In this document: piece after piece, positions 8,771-17,248 of the stretch
How the letters are laid out: each line of letters starts with the position of its first letter
How positions within the stretch are numbered: position 1 is the stretch's first letter
Origin: Lentisphaeria bacterium
GTDB taxonomy: Bacteria; Verrucomicrobiota; Lentisphaeria; Victivallales; UBA1829
Assembly (NCBI GenBank): GCA_003526375.1
Contig: DPDG01000027.1
Coordinates: 1-64,000 of the forward strand
Length of the DNA: 64,000 nucleotides
Direction of reading: 5' to 3'
Notes under the pieces: model-generated
The model's database searches: none
Told to the model about the DNA's origin: nothing
Seen by the model: the letters and a program-made list of their open reading frames with translations, nothing else
Translations under genes and position numbers: made by a program

Positions 8771-9865
8771 TCATATTGTCTCTCCGAAAATAAGATTCGG
8801 CAGGAACAACCTGCTCTGACGAGGCTCGGAACTGTTTCCGGCAATCTCGTGCAGAAGCAGGTTCATTGCCGTGATTCCCATTTTGACCGTGTCAATTTTC
8901 AGGGTCGTGATTTCCGGTTTCTGCAATACCGTGACACTCAGACCGTCTGTTGCCGCGACTCCGACGTCTCCCGGGACGGCAATTCCATCCTGAATCAGGC
9001 TTTGCGTCATCTCGCGCGCAAGAGCATCGCCGGATGTAATCACAGCCAGCTTTCCCGGTTTGAGCTCCTCACGGAATTGAAGCAATTTCCGGTAAGTCTC
9101 CCGGAAAGGAACGATCCCGCACTCCGGCAGAATCCGGTAATCTTCTTTCCTGAGCGCATAATTTCCGATCGCTTCTCTGAATACCGCTTCCTTGGTACGC
9201 TGGGCAAAATTATTCATGCCGGAAACGGCAAAGATAAAACGGTTGTACTGCATCCGGAGCAGGGTTTCCACCAGTTTCAGGATACTGTCCCTGTAATTCG
9301 GAGAAACAGAGAATATCGGCAGTTCCGTGGTGCGGTTGATCATAACCGCCGGTTTTCCGGTTTTCGCCAGAATCTCCCTGACGGCGGAATCGGGAACGCG
9401 TTCGTCAATCAGGAAACCGGCGACCTGTTCATCCATTTCCAGTGCGGATTCCACCAGTTCCTGTTCCAGATTGGTCTGGAGATTGCAGAGGTGCGTGGAA
9501 AGATAGCTCCAGACCAGATTGACTCTCGCCAGCGACGCCGCCTGCTGGATTCCGCTGATGATCTCGTTGAAATAATGGTCCGAAAGAGAAACGTAATTGG
9601 AGCGCAGGAGACAGCCCACGCACAGATTCTTCTTTCCCCTGCCGTCTTTCCTTTCCGCAGCAAAATAACCGCGTCCGGGCAGTTTCTCCAGATAGCCCGA
9701 TGCGGTAAGTTCCTTCAATGCCCGCACGGCAGTCACGGGGCTGACGTGGAATTCTCTGCGGATCACGGCAATGGAGGGCGCCTTGTCTCCGGGCAGAATC
9801 TCGCCCGATTCGATTTTCCGGCGGATTTCCTTGATAATCTGTTCGTAAAGCAGTTCGTCTTTCAT
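8771..9865 (-). CDS. GntR-family regulator with LacI-type sugar-binding domain
   Basis: 364 residues; GGAG lies 8 bp upstream of the ATG. The N-terminus is a GntR winged helix (residues ~1-75: YEQIIKEIRRKIESGEILPG, PSIAVIRREFHVSPVTAVRALKEL). It is followed by a periplasmic-binding-protein fold (CVGCLLRSNYVSLSDHYFNEIISG ... VAATDGLSVTVLQKPEITTLKID). This AraR-like architecture usually responds to a sugar. It is the first gene of a three-gene unit with pseudopilin B and the DUF4838-like enzyme and has a strong promoter upstream. Confidence 0.92.
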   Translation of the reverse strand: MKDELLYEQIIKEIRRKIESGEILPGDKAPSIAVIRREFHVSPVTAVRALKELTASGYLEKLPGRGYFAAERKDGRGKKNLCVGCLLRSNYVSLSDHYFNEIISGIQQAASLARVNLVWSYLSTHLCNLQTNLEQELVESALEMDEQVAGFLIDERVPDSAVREILAKTGKPAVMINRTTELPIFSVSPNYRDSILKLVETLLRMQYNRFIFAVSGMNNFAQRTKEAVFREAIGNYALRKEDYRILPECGIVPFRETYRKLLQFREELKPGKLAVITSGDALAREMTQSLIQDGIAVPGDVGVAATDGLSVTVLQKPEITTLKIDTVKMGITAMNLLLHEIAGNSSEPRQSRLFLPNLIFGETI

Positions 9866-9889
9866 GATTTCTCCATTGGCTCTTTTTTA

Positions 9890-9917
9890 ATTATAATAGA
9901 ATATCTGAAAATGTCAA
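9890..9917 (-). promoter_or_regulatory. Promoter of the GntR/pseudopilin B/DUF4838-like unit
   Basis: TTGACA (9917-9912) and TATAAT (9895-9890) on the minus strand, with a 16-bp spacer. The -35 lies in TGTCAATA (9912-9919), which is repeated inverted as TATTGACA at 9957-9964, a possible regulator site. Confidence 0.75.
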
Positions 9918-9919
9918 TA

Positions 9920-10204
9920 GGGCAAATATAGGTTTTTATAAAAAAAATTCTGTTTTTATTGACACAAACCGTATTTTATACTGAAAAACAAGAAAAATCC
10001 ATAGAACAATCCGCAATAGATATAGAATAGATACAGTAAATCAAACAGCCCGCCGCAAGCAGCTTGATAACGAAAAGCGGGACCAATAGCAAAAGCCGAA
10101 ATTGTATGGTGCAGGTCGCTGTCCTGCCGTGATCCGACAGTTATCGGCTGGTCGCCGGAGACAAAATCTCCCGACGGAAACAGCACACTCACGGATTCTT
10201 CAGA
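9920..10204. other. Intergenic region downstream of murE
   Basis: About 285 bp between the murE stop and the GntR promoter. A 78-codon minus-strand frame (10192-9956, GTG start) fills most of it and ends in a very hydrophobic stretch. It has no good ribosome site and no recognisable family, so it is not called. No clear terminator was seen. Confidence 0.4.
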
Positions 10205-11692
10205 TCACAGTGGGTTCTGCTGAATGGAACGCAGGATTTCACGGTCGTCGAAATGGTGTCTGACGCCGTTGATCTCCTGATAATTCTCATGCCCCTTTCC
10301 GGCAATCAGGATAATGTCGTCCCTGCGGGAAATCGCGGCGGCTTTCAGAATCGCACTCCGCCGGTCCGGGTCAGCGAAATATTCCGCTCCGGATCTGATG
10401 CCGGGAAGAATCTCCGCAATAATGGCACGGGGATCTTCCGTGCGGGGATTGTCACTGGTCACAATGGAAATATCGGAAAGCTCTGAAACGACCGATGCCA
10501 TTCGCGGGCGTTTGGTGCGGTCGCGGTCGCCGCCGCAGCCGAAAACGGTAATGACCCGTCCTTTGCAGAATGCCCGGATCGCCGTCAACACGCGGAACAG
10601 AGCATCGTCGGTATGAGCGTAATCGACAAACGCCCGCGCGCCGTTGGGAAGGCCGAACGGCTCAAGACGCCCCGGCGGCGCGATGTCCGGCGCGGAAAGC
10701 GTCTCCGCAATCAGTTCCGCTGGAACACCGCAGGCATAAGCCGCAAGAGCGGCGAGGGACATATTGCAGACGTTATGTTCACCGATCAATACGGATTTGA
10801 TCCTGATCTCCCTCCCTGCTGTACGAAGGGAAAATTCCGTACCCGAACCTGAAAGGCTGACTGAATGAATATAGCCGTCGGCATCGGGATTTTTCCGTGA
10901 AAGCGTCAGGACTCTTTTCCCCGGAAGCTCGGACACGAGGCGGCTTCCCCATTCGTCGTCAATATTGACGACCGCCGGGGCGCCGGGACGCAGCATCTCG
11001 CTGAAAAGCAGTTTTTTCGCCTGATAATACGCCTCCATTGTATGATGGTAATCCAGATGATCGCCCGTCAGATTGGTGAAGATCGCGCCGGCGAACCGGA
11101 CATTGCCGGTCCGGTGCTGGTGAAGCCCGTGACTGGACGCCTCGATCACGGCACAGCGGCAGCCGTTCCGAAGCATTCGCGCGAAAAGCTCCTGAATGCT
11201 GTAAGAGTCCGGTGTTGTCCGCGCGGCTTCTTCCGGCGGAGCTTTGCCGCCGTCGTCATACTCCACCGTGGAAATCAGCCCGCAGGCAAGACCGTGAGCC
11301 ATCAGAATCCGTTTCAGCATAAACGCAATCGATGTCTTCCCGTTGGTGCCCGTGACAGCGAAAATATCCAGATGATCCGCCGGATTGTCGAAGAATTCGG
11401 CACAGAGGACTCCCCATGCATGGTAGGAGTCGGAAACATAAATGACGGAAATCCATTCCGGGACCGAGACCTCATCCGAGGCGAAAATGACGGATGCACC
11501 ATTTCTGACGGCGTCGGAAATGAAACAGTGTCCGTCACTTTTTGCGCCTTTGATCGCACAGAAAATGAAATCTTTTCCGACTCGACGGGAGTCGTTGGCG
11601 ACTCCGCGGATCACCTGTTCCGGTTCATGAATGACGGACTTCCTTACCAGCGGCCCCAAAGCATTCAGGTATGCCGAAAGATTTTTTCCCAT
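10205..11692 (-). CDS. murE: UDP-N-acetylmuramoyl-tripeptide synthetase MurE
   Basis: 495 residues from ATG 11692, with GGAGG 9 bp upstream; a frame extension to 11713 would run into murF. It adds the third amino acid to UDP-MurNAc-L-Ala-D-Glu in the cytoplasm. Visible motifs are the Mur ligase P-loop VTGTNGKTS (~residue 110), EASSHGLHQHR, the carbamylated-lysine region YYQAKKLLFSE, and DNPRTEDPR near the C-terminus. The DNPR motif indicates meso-diaminopimelate rather than lysine. It is the last gene of the S41-lipoprotein-UXS-murF-murE operon, starting 4 bp after the murF stop. Confidence 0.96.
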   Translation of the reverse strand: MGKNLSAYLNALGPLVRKSVIHEPEQVIRGVANDSRRVGKDFIFCAIKGAKSDGHCFISDAVRNGASVIFASDEVSVPEWISVIYVSDSYHAWGVLCAEFFDNPADHLDIFAVTGTNGKTSIAFMLKRILMAHGLACGLISTVEYDDGGKAPPEEAARTTPDSYSIQELFARMLRNGCRCAVIEASSHGLHQHRTGNVRFAGAIFTNLTGDHLDYHHTMEAYYQAKKLLFSEMLRPGAPAVVNIDDEWGSRLVSELPGKRVLTLSRKNPDADGYIHSVSLSGSGTEFSLRTAGREIRIKSVLIGEHNVCNMSLAALAAYACGVPAELIAETLSAPDIAPPGRLEPFGLPNGARAFVDYAHTDDALFRVLTAIRAFCKGRVITVFGCGGDRDRTKRPRMASVVSELSDISIVTSDNPRTEDPRAIIAEILPGIRSGAEYFADPDRRSAILKAAAISRRDDIILIAGKGHENYQEINGVRHHFDDREILRSIQQNPL

Positions 11693-11696
11693 ACCT

Positions 11697-13091
11697 TCAA
11701 TCCTCCGGCTCAATCACTTCCAGACCTGTGCGGCGGGAGGCTTTCAGGAATACAAGATCGCCTTTCCCCACCATCTGCCGTATGGGCGCCACCGCCTCCT
11801 CCGTGACGGGAAACGGCAGGATATTCTTTCTGGAAACCAGGTTCATCACCGCAACCGCTTTCGACATATGGGTGCCCACCGCCGCAATCCGGGCTTCGGG
11901 AAACTTCTGTCTTGCATAATAAAGCACCTTGAGGTGTTCCTTGAGCGCGCTTTTTCCGATCTCCCCCATGTCGCCGAGCACCAGCAGAAGCCTGCCTTCA
12001 TCGGCAAATTCGCTCAGCCATTCCAAAGACGCCCGCATACTGTCCGGATTCGCATTGTAAGCGTCATTCAGCCACGTCGCTCCGCCGTGTTCCGCCAGGC
12101 GCATCCGCATTCCGGGCAGACGGGTCTGCCGGATTCCCCCGGCAATCTGTGCGAGCGGAATTCCGAATGCAACGGCAACCGCCGCCGCCCCCGCCGCATT
12201 GCACGCCTGATGCCTGCCGGAAAGACTCCAGTTGACCAGCGCCCGCTCTCCGTTTTCATGATTGATCAGTTCAAAGGAACTTCCGTTGATATTGCCGCCT
12301 TTGTAGACAACCTGAACCGTTGACTTTTCCGAATAGCCGAACGTCAGAATCCTCCCCGCTTTCGATGCGGCGGAACGCAGAATTCCGTTTCCGGGCGACT
12401 CCTGCGGAATCACCGCCGTTCCGTCTTTGGAAAGCGCCAGCAGAATATGCGATTTTTCCGTCGCCACGCCGTCAAGATTTTTCAGATACTCCAAGTGACA
12501 GCTTCCGATGGAAACAACCAGCGATACGTCCGGTTCCGCGATTCCGGCAATGGGTTCGATTTCCCCGAAGTGATTGGTTCCCATTTCAAGAATGCAGACC
12601 TTATGTTCCGGCGTGAGGCGCATCATGTTCTGCGGAACCCCGATCTGATTGTTCGTATTGCCCTGCGTCGCAAGGACGTGTTCCGCGCCGTAAACCTGCG
12701 CGAAAATCGCGTACAGAGTCTCTTTCGTGCTGGTTTTGCCGCAGGAACCGGTCAGCGCAATGACTTTCAGGTTCTTGAAACGGCGACGGTAAAGATGAGC
12801 CAGTTCCTGATAGGCGCGCAGAGGAGAGTTGACCAGTATGGCGGGAACCCCCGGCGGAAGTTTGGCAAGCTTTGCCTTTTCGATGCAGAGAAGAACCGCG
12901 CCGTTGGCGATTGCCTGCCGGAGATAATCGTGCCCGTCGAAATTCTCGCCGGAAAGAGCGATGAAAAGACCATTCTTCGTCTTTTCTCTGGAGTCCGTCG
13001 AAACGGAATCAACGGAAATATGAAAATCCGATACATTGACGAACTCGCCTTCACAGGCATTCAAAATCTCTGCAAACGAAAACAAAGGCAT
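11697..13091 (-). CDS. murF: UDP-MurNAc-tripeptide:D-Ala-D-Ala ligase MurF
   Basis: 464 residues. It ligates D-Ala-D-Ala onto UDP-MurNAc-tripeptide. The P-loop LTGSCGKTSTKET (~residue 113), the QGNTNNQIGVPQNMM and EMGTNHFGEI motifs, and NDAYNANPDSMRASL in the C-terminal domain are diagnostic for MurF. A GGGGAAG ribosome site precedes the ATG. The order murF -> murE reverses the usual murE-murF order, and the other dcw genes (mraY, murD, ftsW, murG) are not adjacent. It follows the UXS gene by 26 bp in the same operon. Confidence 0.96.
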   Translation of the reverse strand: MPLFSFAEILNACEGEFVNVSDFHISVDSVSTDSREKTKNGLFIALSGENFDGHDYLRQAIANGAVLLCIEKAKLAKLPPGVPAILVNSPLRAYQELAHLYRRRFKNLKVIALTGSCGKTSTKETLYAIFAQVYGAEHVLATQGNTNNQIGVPQNMMRLTPEHKVCILEMGTNHFGEIEPIAGIAEPDVSLVVSIGSCHLEYLKNLDGVATEKSHILLALSKDGTAVIPQESPGNGILRSAASKAGRILTFGYSEKSTVQVVYKGGNINGSSFELINHENGERALVNWSLSGRHQACNAAGAAAVAVAFGIPLAQIAGGIRQTRLPGMRMRLAEHGGATWLNDAYNANPDSMRASLEWLSEFADEGRLLLVLGDMGEIGKSALKEHLKVLYYARQKFPEARIAAVGTHMSKAVAVMNLVSRKNILPFPVTEEAVAPIRQMVGKGDLVFLKASRRTGLEVIEPED

Positions 13092-13117
13092 CAGACACTT
13101 CCCCGCCGGCTGAACTG

Positions 13118-14071
13118 TTACTTGTTCTTATTTCTGATCAGATCGCTGAAATAGGCAATGGTCCACGTCAGCCCTTCGTCAACCGTAATCTCCGGCTTCC
13201 ATTTGAGAACCTTTCTTGCAAGTGAAATATCCGGCTTGCGCTTGACCGGATCATCCTGCGGAAGCTCTTTGAAAATCAATTTGGATTTACTGCCGGTCAG
13301 CTCAAGCACCTTTTCCGCAAGCTGGCGAACCGTAAACTCCTGCGGATTGCCGAGGTTGACGGGACCGGAAAAAGATTTCGGCGTATTCATGACACGGATC
13401 AGCGCCTCCACCAGATCGGATACATAGCAGAAACTGCGCGTCTGCGAACCGTCGCCATAGATCGTGATATCCTTCTTCGTCAGAGCCTGCATAATGAAAT
13501 TGCTCACGACGCGTCCGTCATTCGGATGCATACGCGGACCATAGGTGTTGAAAATACGCACGACTTTGATGTCCAGCCCGTATTGACGGTGGTAGTCGAA
13601 AAACAGAGTTTCAGCACACCGCTTGCCTTCGTCATAACAGCTCCTTACGCCGATGGGATTCACATTGCCCCAGTAGGTTTCCTTCTGCGGATGCACCTTC
13701 GGATCGCCGTAAACCTCGGACGTGGACGCCTGGAGAATCGGAATCCTGAGGCGGCGCGCCAGTTCCAGCATGTTCATGGCGCCGAGCACATTGGTCCGGG
13801 CAGTCTGAACAGGGTCATGCTGGTAGTGAACGGGCGACGCCGGACACGCCAGATTGAAAATCGCATTGACTTCAAGGCTGATCGGAGTCGTGATATCATG
13901 ACGGATGAGTTCAAATGACGGATTGACGAGTAAATGACGGATATTGTTTTTCGAACCTGTAAAGAAATTATCCAGGCAAATGACATCCATGCCTTCGGCA
14001 AGCAGCCGCTCACAAAGGTGCGATCCGATGAAACCGCCGCCGCCCGTAACCAGAACTGTCCTCTTATTCAT
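13118..14071 (-). CDS. UDP-glucuronate decarboxylase (UDP-xylose synthase), SDR family
   Basis: 317 residues. It converts UDP-glucuronate to UDP-xylose using bound NAD. The Rossmann motif GGGGFIGSHL is at residues 10-19. The UXS-type segment NLACPASPVHYQHDPVQT is at ~75-90, the catalytic Ser in ASTSEVYGDP, and Tyr/Lys in SCYDEGKRCAE, which fits the family well. Length matches soluble bacterial UXS. It sits between a lipoprotein gene (15 bp upstream) and murF (26 bp downstream), suggesting that xylose- or pentose-containing envelope glycans are made together with peptidoglycan precursors. Confidence 0.92.
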   Translation of the reverse strand: MNKRTVLVTGGGGFIGSHLCERLLAEGMDVICLDNFFTGSKNNIRHLLVNPSFELIRHDITTPISLEVNAIFNLACPASPVHYQHDPVQTARTNVLGAMNMLELARRLRIPILQASTSEVYGDPKVHPQKETYWGNVNPIGVRSCYDEGKRCAETLFFDYHRQYGLDIKVVRIFNTYGPRMHPNDGRVVSNFIMQALTKKDITIYGDGSQTRSFCYVSDLVEALIRVMNTPKSFSGPVNLGNPQEFTVRQLAEKVLELTGSKSKLIFKELPQDDPVKRKPDISLARKVLKWKPEITVDEGLTWTIAYFSDLIRNKNK

Positions 14072-14086
14072 TTGATCCGCTCCGCA

Positions 14087-14659
14087 TTAAATCTCAATGA
14101 TCTCAATGACCCTGTTCCCGAAAAACACGATTTTCCTGGAAACGCCGGCATCGGTCCAGTAAGTCCAGGTATCAACGGATTCCACAGGCGTTCTCATGGC
14201 GGGCGGAGGTCCGAACGCAAGGAGCACTTCATTGCGCGTCATCCCCTTTTCCACAATGCCGCGTCTGAGTTTCTCATAAATGACCGGACGGATTCCCGCG
14301 GCGAGCGTCTCGGCATTGTCGAAAACAAAAAGACGCTTGATGAACATCTCAATCGGAATGATATTCTTGTTCCTGTCATAGACAATCTTGAAAACCTTGC
14401 CGTCGCTGACCCTTTTGAAATTGATCTCATTCTCATTGGCATTGATGAAAGTGATCTCCGTCCCGAACGGGAGAATGGTCCCTTTCTGGACATTGGCGCT
14501 GGAAATTTCGGATTTCTCATTCGCCCAGAGATTGTACGAAGTATAGACCGGAGTGTATTCCGGAAGCTGAAGCACCTCCTCAGGAATGACGGTCCGCGCA
14601 CAGCCTGCAAAAAATATCAGGGAGAACAGAGAGAAAATCAGTGTCGTTATCTTACTCAT
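14087..14659 (-). CDS. Lipoprotein with BamE/SmpA-like C-terminal motif
   Basis: 190 residues from ATG 14659, preceded by AAGGAAG; the longer frame to 14707 lacks a ribosome site. It has a lipoprotein signal with lipobox IFFAGC (Cys ~20). The C-terminal part contains GMTRNEVLLAFGPPP followed by a short WTYW strand, the pattern of BamE/SmpA-like small outer-membrane assembly lipoproteins. The middle part is unrecognised. It is in the cell-wall operon, between the S41 peptidase (97 bp upstream) and UXS. Outer-membrane or periplasmic location is inferred. Confidence 0.75.
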   Translation of the reverse strand: MSKITTLIFSLFSLIFFAGCARTVIPEEVLQLPEYTPVYTSYNLWANEKSEISSANVQKGTILPFGTEITFINANENEINFKRVSDGKVFKIVYDRNKNIIPIEMFIKRLFVFDNAETLAAGIRPVIYEKLRRGIVEKGMTRNEVLLAFGPPPAMRTPVESVDTWTYWTDAGVSRKIVFFGNRVIEIIEI

Positions 14660-14756
14660 TGGCTTCCTTTCGGGTCGTTGTTGAAACATAAGTATGGAAA
14701 TATGCACTTTCTTTTGCAGAAAGACAAGTCCGGAAGACTAAATTTTCCGGGTAAAT

Positions 14757-16049
14757 TCACTTGATATTCCCGTTTTTCATGAAAAGGTTGACCCCTTTGA
14801 GAAGCTCCAGCGCTCTTTCCAACTGAACATCCTTCACGCCGCCGCCGTTTTTCATGTGAACTTCGCCCGGCGCAACATTCAACTGCATCGCAAGAACCGC
14901 CTCCGAAGCCGGCGTCATGGGAACGATGATGTCGGGAGTGATTCCTCTGCCGTGAATGACACGGCGGCTCGGAGTGTAGTATTTGGCGGTCGTCAGGCGC
15001 ATCGCCCCTTTGTCCGGCAGCGGAATAACCGTCTGGACCGAACCCTTTCCGAAAGTTTTCGTACCGAGAAGAACCGCGCGGTTGTGATCCTGAAGGCACC
15101 CGGAAAAGATTTCCGCGGCACTTGCGGAATTTCCGTTGACCAGCAGGACCAGAGGGATATCCAGATATTTCTTCGCATCAACGGCATGAAATTCCTGTTT
15201 CGCACGCGCGGACTGCCCTTCCGTGTAAACCACAAGCTCGCCTTTTTTCAGGAACCGGCTGCATACTTCGATTGCCGAATTCAGAAGTCCTCCCGGATTG
15301 TTCCGCAGGTCGATGACGATTCCCCTGACCTTCTTTTTCGCAAACTCTTCCAGCGCCTTGTCAAGATCGGCGGCAGTCGGATTGGAGAAATTCGTAATCC
15401 GGAGGTAGCCGAACTCTCCGTCAATGATTCTGACGCCGCGGAGCGATGGAATCTTAATGAATTCACGGGTCAATGTAAACTCTTGATAAGCATCGGTTTT
15501 CCGGCGGTAAACCTTGACCGCCACTTTGGTTCCCGGTGCGCCTTTCAGCATTGAGACACACTCCTGAAACGTCATTTTCGTCACCGGTTTTCCAGCGACT
15601 TCCGTCAGAACGTCTCCTGGGAGAAGCCCTGCTTTCTGAGCCGGTGCCCCGTCCACGACGAAAACCACCTGAACCGCGTTCCCGCGCCGGGAAAGCGTCA
15701 GTCCGATTCCGGCAAAACGCCCGGCAGTATCCTCCCGAATCGCTTTGAATCGCTCCGGAGCCTCATACATGCTGAATTCATCCAGTTCCTGAAGCATTCC
15801 CCGCAACGCCGCTTTCAGAAGCTTGCTGTCGGAGACTTTCTCCTTATCCACATAGTTTTCCCTCACGATCGCCAGAGCGCGCAGGAAAAAAGCGATATCC
15901 TTATAAAGATAAGGATCGTTCTCCGCAGCATCCTTAATGGATGGAGCAGGAAGCACAGGCGGTACAGGCCCGGCAGATTGCTTCTCGCCGGCGAAGACGG
16001 AGCCCGGTATGGAGCAAAGCAGGAATAGCAGAAAAATAAACTGTCTCAT
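14757..16049 (-). CDS. C-terminal processing peptidase (S41A, CtpA-like)
   Basis: 430 residues with a signal peptide (MRQFIFLLFLLCSIPGSVFA). Domain order is the N-terminal helical region, a PDZ domain at ~110-190 (GIGLTLSRRGNAVQVVFVVDGAPAQKAGLLPGD), then the S41 catalytic core. The nucleophile Ser is in NGNSASAAEIF and the general-base Lys in GTKTFGKGSVQ. It is a periplasmic protease that trims the C-termini of exported proteins. It heads an operon with envelope-assembly and mur genes, which fits a role in cell-wall enzyme turnover. Confidence 0.95.
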   Translation of the reverse strand: MRQFIFLLFLLCSIPGSVFAGEKQSAGPVPPVLPAPSIKDAAENDPYLYKDIAFFLRALAIVRENYVDKEKVSDSKLLKAALRGMLQELDEFSMYEAPERFKAIREDTAGRFAGIGLTLSRRGNAVQVVFVVDGAPAQKAGLLPGDVLTEVAGKPVTKMTFQECVSMLKGAPGTKVAVKVYRRKTDAYQEFTLTREFIKIPSLRGVRIIDGEFGYLRITNFSNPTAADLDKALEEFAKKKVRGIVIDLRNNPGGLLNSAIEVCSRFLKKGELVVYTEGQSARAKQEFHAVDAKKYLDIPLVLLVNGNSASAAEIFSGCLQDHNRAVLLGTKTFGKGSVQTVIPLPDKGAMRLTTAKYYTPSRRVIHGRGITPDIIVPMTPASEAVLAMQLNVAPGEVHMKNGGGVKDVQLERALELLKGVNLFMKNGNIK

Positions 16050-16079
16050 GATTTCACCTTGATTGTATCATAATGAGAT

Positions 16080-16107
16080 AATCTATCTTTCCTGCCCGCA
16101 GTTTCAA
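16080..16107 (-). promoter_or_regulatory. Promoter of the S41/lipoprotein/UXS/mur operon
   Basis: TTGAAA (16107-16102), a 16-bp spacer, and TAGATT (16085-16080) on the minus strand, about 30 bp before the ATG at 16049. Confidence 0.6.
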
Positions 16108-16193
16108 GTCTCCGCCGCTGTTTCTGCTCTGAAATCCGGAGAAATCACATCAGCGGAGACAGTTCTTCCATATAAAAGGTAAAATCCGCAGAG

Positions 16194-16230
16194 TCCATGC
16201 GGGAAATACGGTCAAAGTTTCCCGCATGGA
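16194..16230 (-). terminator. Strong hairpin just after the oxidoreductase gene
   Basis: A perfect 13-bp inverted repeat (TCCATGCGGGAAA at 16194-16206 against 16218-16230) with an 11-base loop, starting 8 bp beyond the stop of the Gfo/Idh/MocA gene. There is no long U-tract after it on the minus strand, so it may be a 3' end-stabilising or rho-assisted terminator rather than a classical intrinsic one. Confidence 0.6.
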
Positions 16231-16238
16231 TGATTCCT

Positions 16239-17237
16239 CTATTTTTTCAGGAAAACCTTGCGGTTGGTCCGTGCAGACTTTTCCTCCGCAAGCACAATGC
16301 GGATGGAGTCGCGCGTGCTTTCGACGGACGCAGTCACAGGACGTCTGTTTTTCAGGATACATTCACTGAAATAAGCAATTTCATTGAAATACCCATTGGT
16401 TCCGGTGCAGTCGATCTCTTTGTCTTTTTTATCCTCCATGTGGACGATCACTTTCGGAGCGGCGATTTCCATCGTGGCTTTCTCAAAAACCGCAACCGTT
16501 GTACATCCCCATTTGGAGCGGCACCAGCTTCCCTCGGAATTGACGATCGGGCCGTTATCAAAATAATAGGTCGTCATGAGATCGTCAAAACCTCCGCTGA
16601 CACGCGTCACGCCGCTGGTGAGGACTGCGTCGGGAACTCCGATCATGTAATTGATGAAATCGGTGTCATGCAGGTGAAGGTCAAGAATCGCACCGCCGCT
16701 GCACTTGACGTCACGGTACCATCCCTGTGAGGGAGCACCGCCGCAGCGGGTCATGGAAAGACGCAGAAGCCTGCCGTATTTTCCGGAGTCATACGCCTGC
16801 TTGACCGTATTGAATGTCTTTTCAAAGCGGAGACATTGGGCAATCATCAGGAATTTTTTCGTCTTTTCCGACACTTCGATCATCTGATCCGCAAGCTTGA
16901 CATCCCGTGCCATCGGTTTTTCACACAACACATGATAACCGTCCTTCATTGCACGGATCGCATATTCCGCATGGAGATGGCAGGGCAGGCAGATATCAAG
17001 GAAATCGAACTTCTCGTTTTTGATCAGGTCTTCGTAGGAAAGATACTGACGCACGTTGGAAAGATCGGCGTCGCCGCTGTTTCCGAGATTGATGTCGGCG
17101 GAAAGTTTTTCAAATTTCTTTTTGTCGATATCGCAGATTGCAACCAGCTCGCAATTCTTCTGTTTCTTGTACTGCGTGGCATGGAAATGCCCCATTCCGC
17201 CGAATCCGATCAGAGCGGCTTTCAGTTTTTTCGCCAT
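16239..17237 (-). CDS. Gfo/Idh/MocA-family NAD(P)-dependent sugar oxidoreductase
   Basis: 332 residues, cytoplasmic. The N-terminal Rossmann fold starts with AALIGFGGMGHFHA and has the family signature CEKPMARDVKLADQMIE at ~105-120. The C-terminal alpha/beta domain contains the DLHLHDTDFINYMIG motif. It probably oxidises or reduces a sugar or inositol derivative; the substrate is not deducible. It is preceded 11 bp upstream by a sugar isomerase-like gene and followed by a strong hairpin, so the two make a small operon. Confidence 0.93.
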   Translation of the reverse strand: MAKKLKAALIGFGGMGHFHATQYKKQKNCELVAICDIDKKKFEKLSADINLGNSGDADLSNVRQYLSYEDLIKNEKFDFLDICLPCHLHAEYAIRAMKDGYHVLCEKPMARDVKLADQMIEVSEKTKKFLMIAQCLRFEKTFNTVKQAYDSGKYGRLLRLSMTRCGGAPSQGWYRDVKCSGGAILDLHLHDTDFINYMIGVPDAVLTSGVTRVSGGFDDLMTTYYFDNGPIVNSEGSWCRSKWGCTTVAVFEKATMEIAAPKVIVHMEDKKDKEIDCTGTNGYFNEIAYFSECILKNRRPVTASVESTRDSIRIVLAEEKSARTNRKVFLKK

Positions 17238-17248
17238 GATTCTGCTCC

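Noticed and set aside
9956..10192. 78-codon minus-strand frame with a hydrophobic C-terminus after murE
   Set aside because: GTG start without a ribosome site and no recognisable family; the hydrophobic tail is explained by AT-rich sequence.
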